A stretch of 42,547 nucleotides of DNA from Bacteroidales bacterium (lineage in GTDB: Bacteria; Bacteroidota; Bacteroidia; Bacteroidales; ML635J-15): contig JAGCNN010000110.1 of assembly GCA_017645925.1 (NCBI GenBank), positions 1-42,547 on the forward strand, written 5' to 3'. Shown piece after piece: positions 41,846 to 42,547 of the stretch (positions are counted from its first letter, which is position 1; the number at the start of each line of letters is the position of its first letter). Both the position numbers and the translations under genes were made by a program. The notes below the pieces were generated by a model, which was not told where the DNA came from, made no database searches, and saw only the letters and a list, made by a program, of their open reading frames with translations.

Positions 41846-41880
41846 GTTGTCCTTGTTGTCTTCCATATAAGACATTGTAA

Positions 41881-41900
41881 AGACGCAAAATTTTGCGTCT
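41881..41900. repeat. Perfect 20-bp palindrome AGACGCAAAATTTTGCGTCT
   Basis: Fully self-complementary, headed by TTGTAA and followed by CAAAG. Same family as the palindromes at 41574, 41606 and 41754. Confidence 0.85.
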
Positions 41901-41950
41901 CAAAGTATCCCCACAACCATCCCTGTCCCTATACATATCCAAAAATTCAC

Positions 41951-41958
41951 TATTTTTG
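41951..41958 (+). promoter_or_regulatory. Promoter -7 box TATTTTTG for the small membrane protein
   Basis: Exact TAnnTTTG match 26 bases before the ATG at 41985. Confidence 0.5.
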
Positions 41959-41984
41959 GTCAAAATTTTAACAAGCATCAGGTT

Positions 41985-42293
41985 ATGGAAACTGTATTTT
42001 CAATAATGATGGCTGCAATGGGCGTAGCATTGCTGTTATACGCCGGTATAGCTTATTTGTCTGGCGACCCGATAATTTTGTATCAAAATGTACATTCGTT
42101 TCCGAAAGGCAAAAAGGAGAAAAAGGAATATGTCCGCAAGAAGTTTGTAAAAATCATCCTGCTGATTGCACTTTCGTTTCTAGCAAGTGCGCTTGTCGGT
42201 TTGACGCAGATTTATTGGCTTGCCGTAGCGATTTTCATCATCGGCATAGTCATTACCGTAATAATCGGCAAAAAAATAATGAACAACCATTGA
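41985..42293 (+). CDS. Small membrane protein of unknown function
   Basis: 102 residues with three predicted membrane segments: residues ~5-27 (IMMAAMGVALLLYAGIAYL), ~55-72 (IILLIALSFLASALVGL) and ~76-95 (WLAVAIFIIGIVITVII). Between the first two is a basic cytoplasmic-type loop, FPKGKKEKKEYVRKKF. No family recognised. Its stop codon falls at the start of a GAACCTTGAACTTT repeat. It stands alone with its own promoter-like box. Confidence 0.65.
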   Translation: METVFSIMMAAMGVALLLYAGIAYLSGDPIILYQNVHSFPKGKKEKKEYVRKKFVKIILLIALSFLASALVGLTQIYWLAVAIFIIGIVITVIIGKKIMNNH

Positions 42294-42405
42294 ACCTTGA
42301 ACTTTGAACATTGAACCTTAAAAACAAATAAAAACAGAAACTTTGTACTGTCGCGGCGCGCCACGACCACTACAAAATTTGAACATTGAACCTTGAACTT
42401 TGAAC
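42290..42405. repeat. GAACCTTGAAC repeats flanking a GGCGCGCC palindrome
   Basis: Repeat tracts at 42290-42320 and 42381-42405 flank a palindromic element at 42343-42376. That element has outer arms TTTGTA/TACAAA, inner arms GTCG/CGAC and core GGCGCGCC at 42355-42362. The same repeat-plus-palindrome combination occurs at 26500-26584. Confidence 0.7.
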
Positions 42406-42547
42406 ACACGGCTCTTTCATTTGACCGTCCAATAAAATCCATACCTTCCCCTTCCCAAAATCATTAGATCTTAGGCGCCGCTTTTCTGGTGATATTTAGC
42501 ATTTTACTATTTCATAAAAATCATATTTATCTAATTAAGGAGCATAA
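42406..42547. other. Window end: likely upstream region of a following gene
   Basis: No gene is seen. The last bases, AATTAAGGAGCATAA, contain AAGGAG, which may be the ribosome binding site of a gene starting beyond the window. Confidence 0.3.

Larger units (their letters stand above)
41555..41984. other. 430-base non-coding block built from palindromes and a duplicated ~150-base unit
   Basis: Four palindromes alternate with two copies of a unit that contains AAAGACAACC, AACAACTTTGGACAAC, CTCTACTATCAAAAAAA, ATGTTGTCC and tandem GTTGTC. Copy 1 (about 41627-41754) has roughly 35 extra bases, starting ACTGTGGTATCC, that are absent from copy 2 (about 41784-41881). Frames open here on both strands, but they merely translate the repeats. 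A promoter box for the last gene lies at 41951. Confidence 0.7.

Noticed and set aside
41555..41984. CRISPR array
   Set aside because: Repeats are palindromes with unequal spacing and the intervening sequence is itself duplicated; there are no unique spacers and no cas genes.

Overview
The window looks like chromosomal DNA of a Bacteroidota (Bacteroidales-like) bacterium, probably anaerobic. The evidence is a type IX secretion C-terminal sorting domain (gliding-motility/CHU_C type), a fused SpmA-SpmB protein, a DUF3160 lipoprotein, a Fib_succ_major-type lectin-fold lipoprotein, repeated exact matches to the Bacteroidetes -7 promoter box TAnnTTTG close to start codons, and intergenic repeats of the GAACCTTGAACTTT type. 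No rRNA, tRNA, phage, IS transposase or CRISPR array was seen.

Layout. 1-2610 (+): the 3' end of an [FeFe]-hydrogenase-like iron-sulfur protein, followed by DRTGG, PHP and HATPase proteins, a set usually found next to bifurcating hydrogenases. 2737-5904 (-): a multi-repeat surface lipoprotein whose C-terminus looks like a diversity-generating-retroelement variable region, preceded by a long leader with strong RNA structure, then a WG-repeat protein. 6085-14234 (+): HldD (LPS heptose), a four-helix-bundle/MeaB fusion, a YbaK-type editing protein, a sirtuin, a 2-hydroxyacid dehydrogenase, UvrA and an orphan acyl carrier protein. 14248-16977 (+): two paralogous exported Sel1-repeat proteins. 16991-17932 (-) and 18123-23170 (+): divergent 2-hydroxyacid dehydrogenase and mutS, with mutS followed by an MBOAT/SGNH acylation pair. 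23178-28133 (-): LysM-M23 peptidase, a fused NfnAB-like oxidoreductase, LptB and LpxH. 28195-29057 (-): a probable Panacea-type toxin-antitoxin operon. 29152-40913 (-): DegT aminotransferase, SpmAB, a TPR protein and a T9SS substrate, a universal stress protein, a CapA-like lipoprotein, the DUF3160 lipoprotein and a small lipoprotein. 41147-42293 (+): a rhodanese, a dense block of palindromic repeats and a small membrane protein.

How the genes fit together. The hydrogenase-associated module and the NfnAB-like enzyme point to ferredoxin/NAD(P)H/H2 redox balancing. HldD, LpxH, LptB, the MBOAT/SGNH pair and the DegT enzyme belong to envelope glycan or LPS making. Many remaining genes are exported lipoproteins. 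UvrA and MutS are housekeeping repair.

The most unusual points are: (1) the DGR-like variable C-terminus of the 2737-4572 lipoprotein, with no reverse transcriptase in the window; (2) its structured leader, with three mutually complementary 8-nt segments; (3) an in-frame fusion of a complete four-helix-bundle protein to MeaB through a linker encoded by an intergenic-type palindrome; (4) a family of TTGTA-headed short palindromes scattered across the window. All calls come from reading the sequence; no database search was run.
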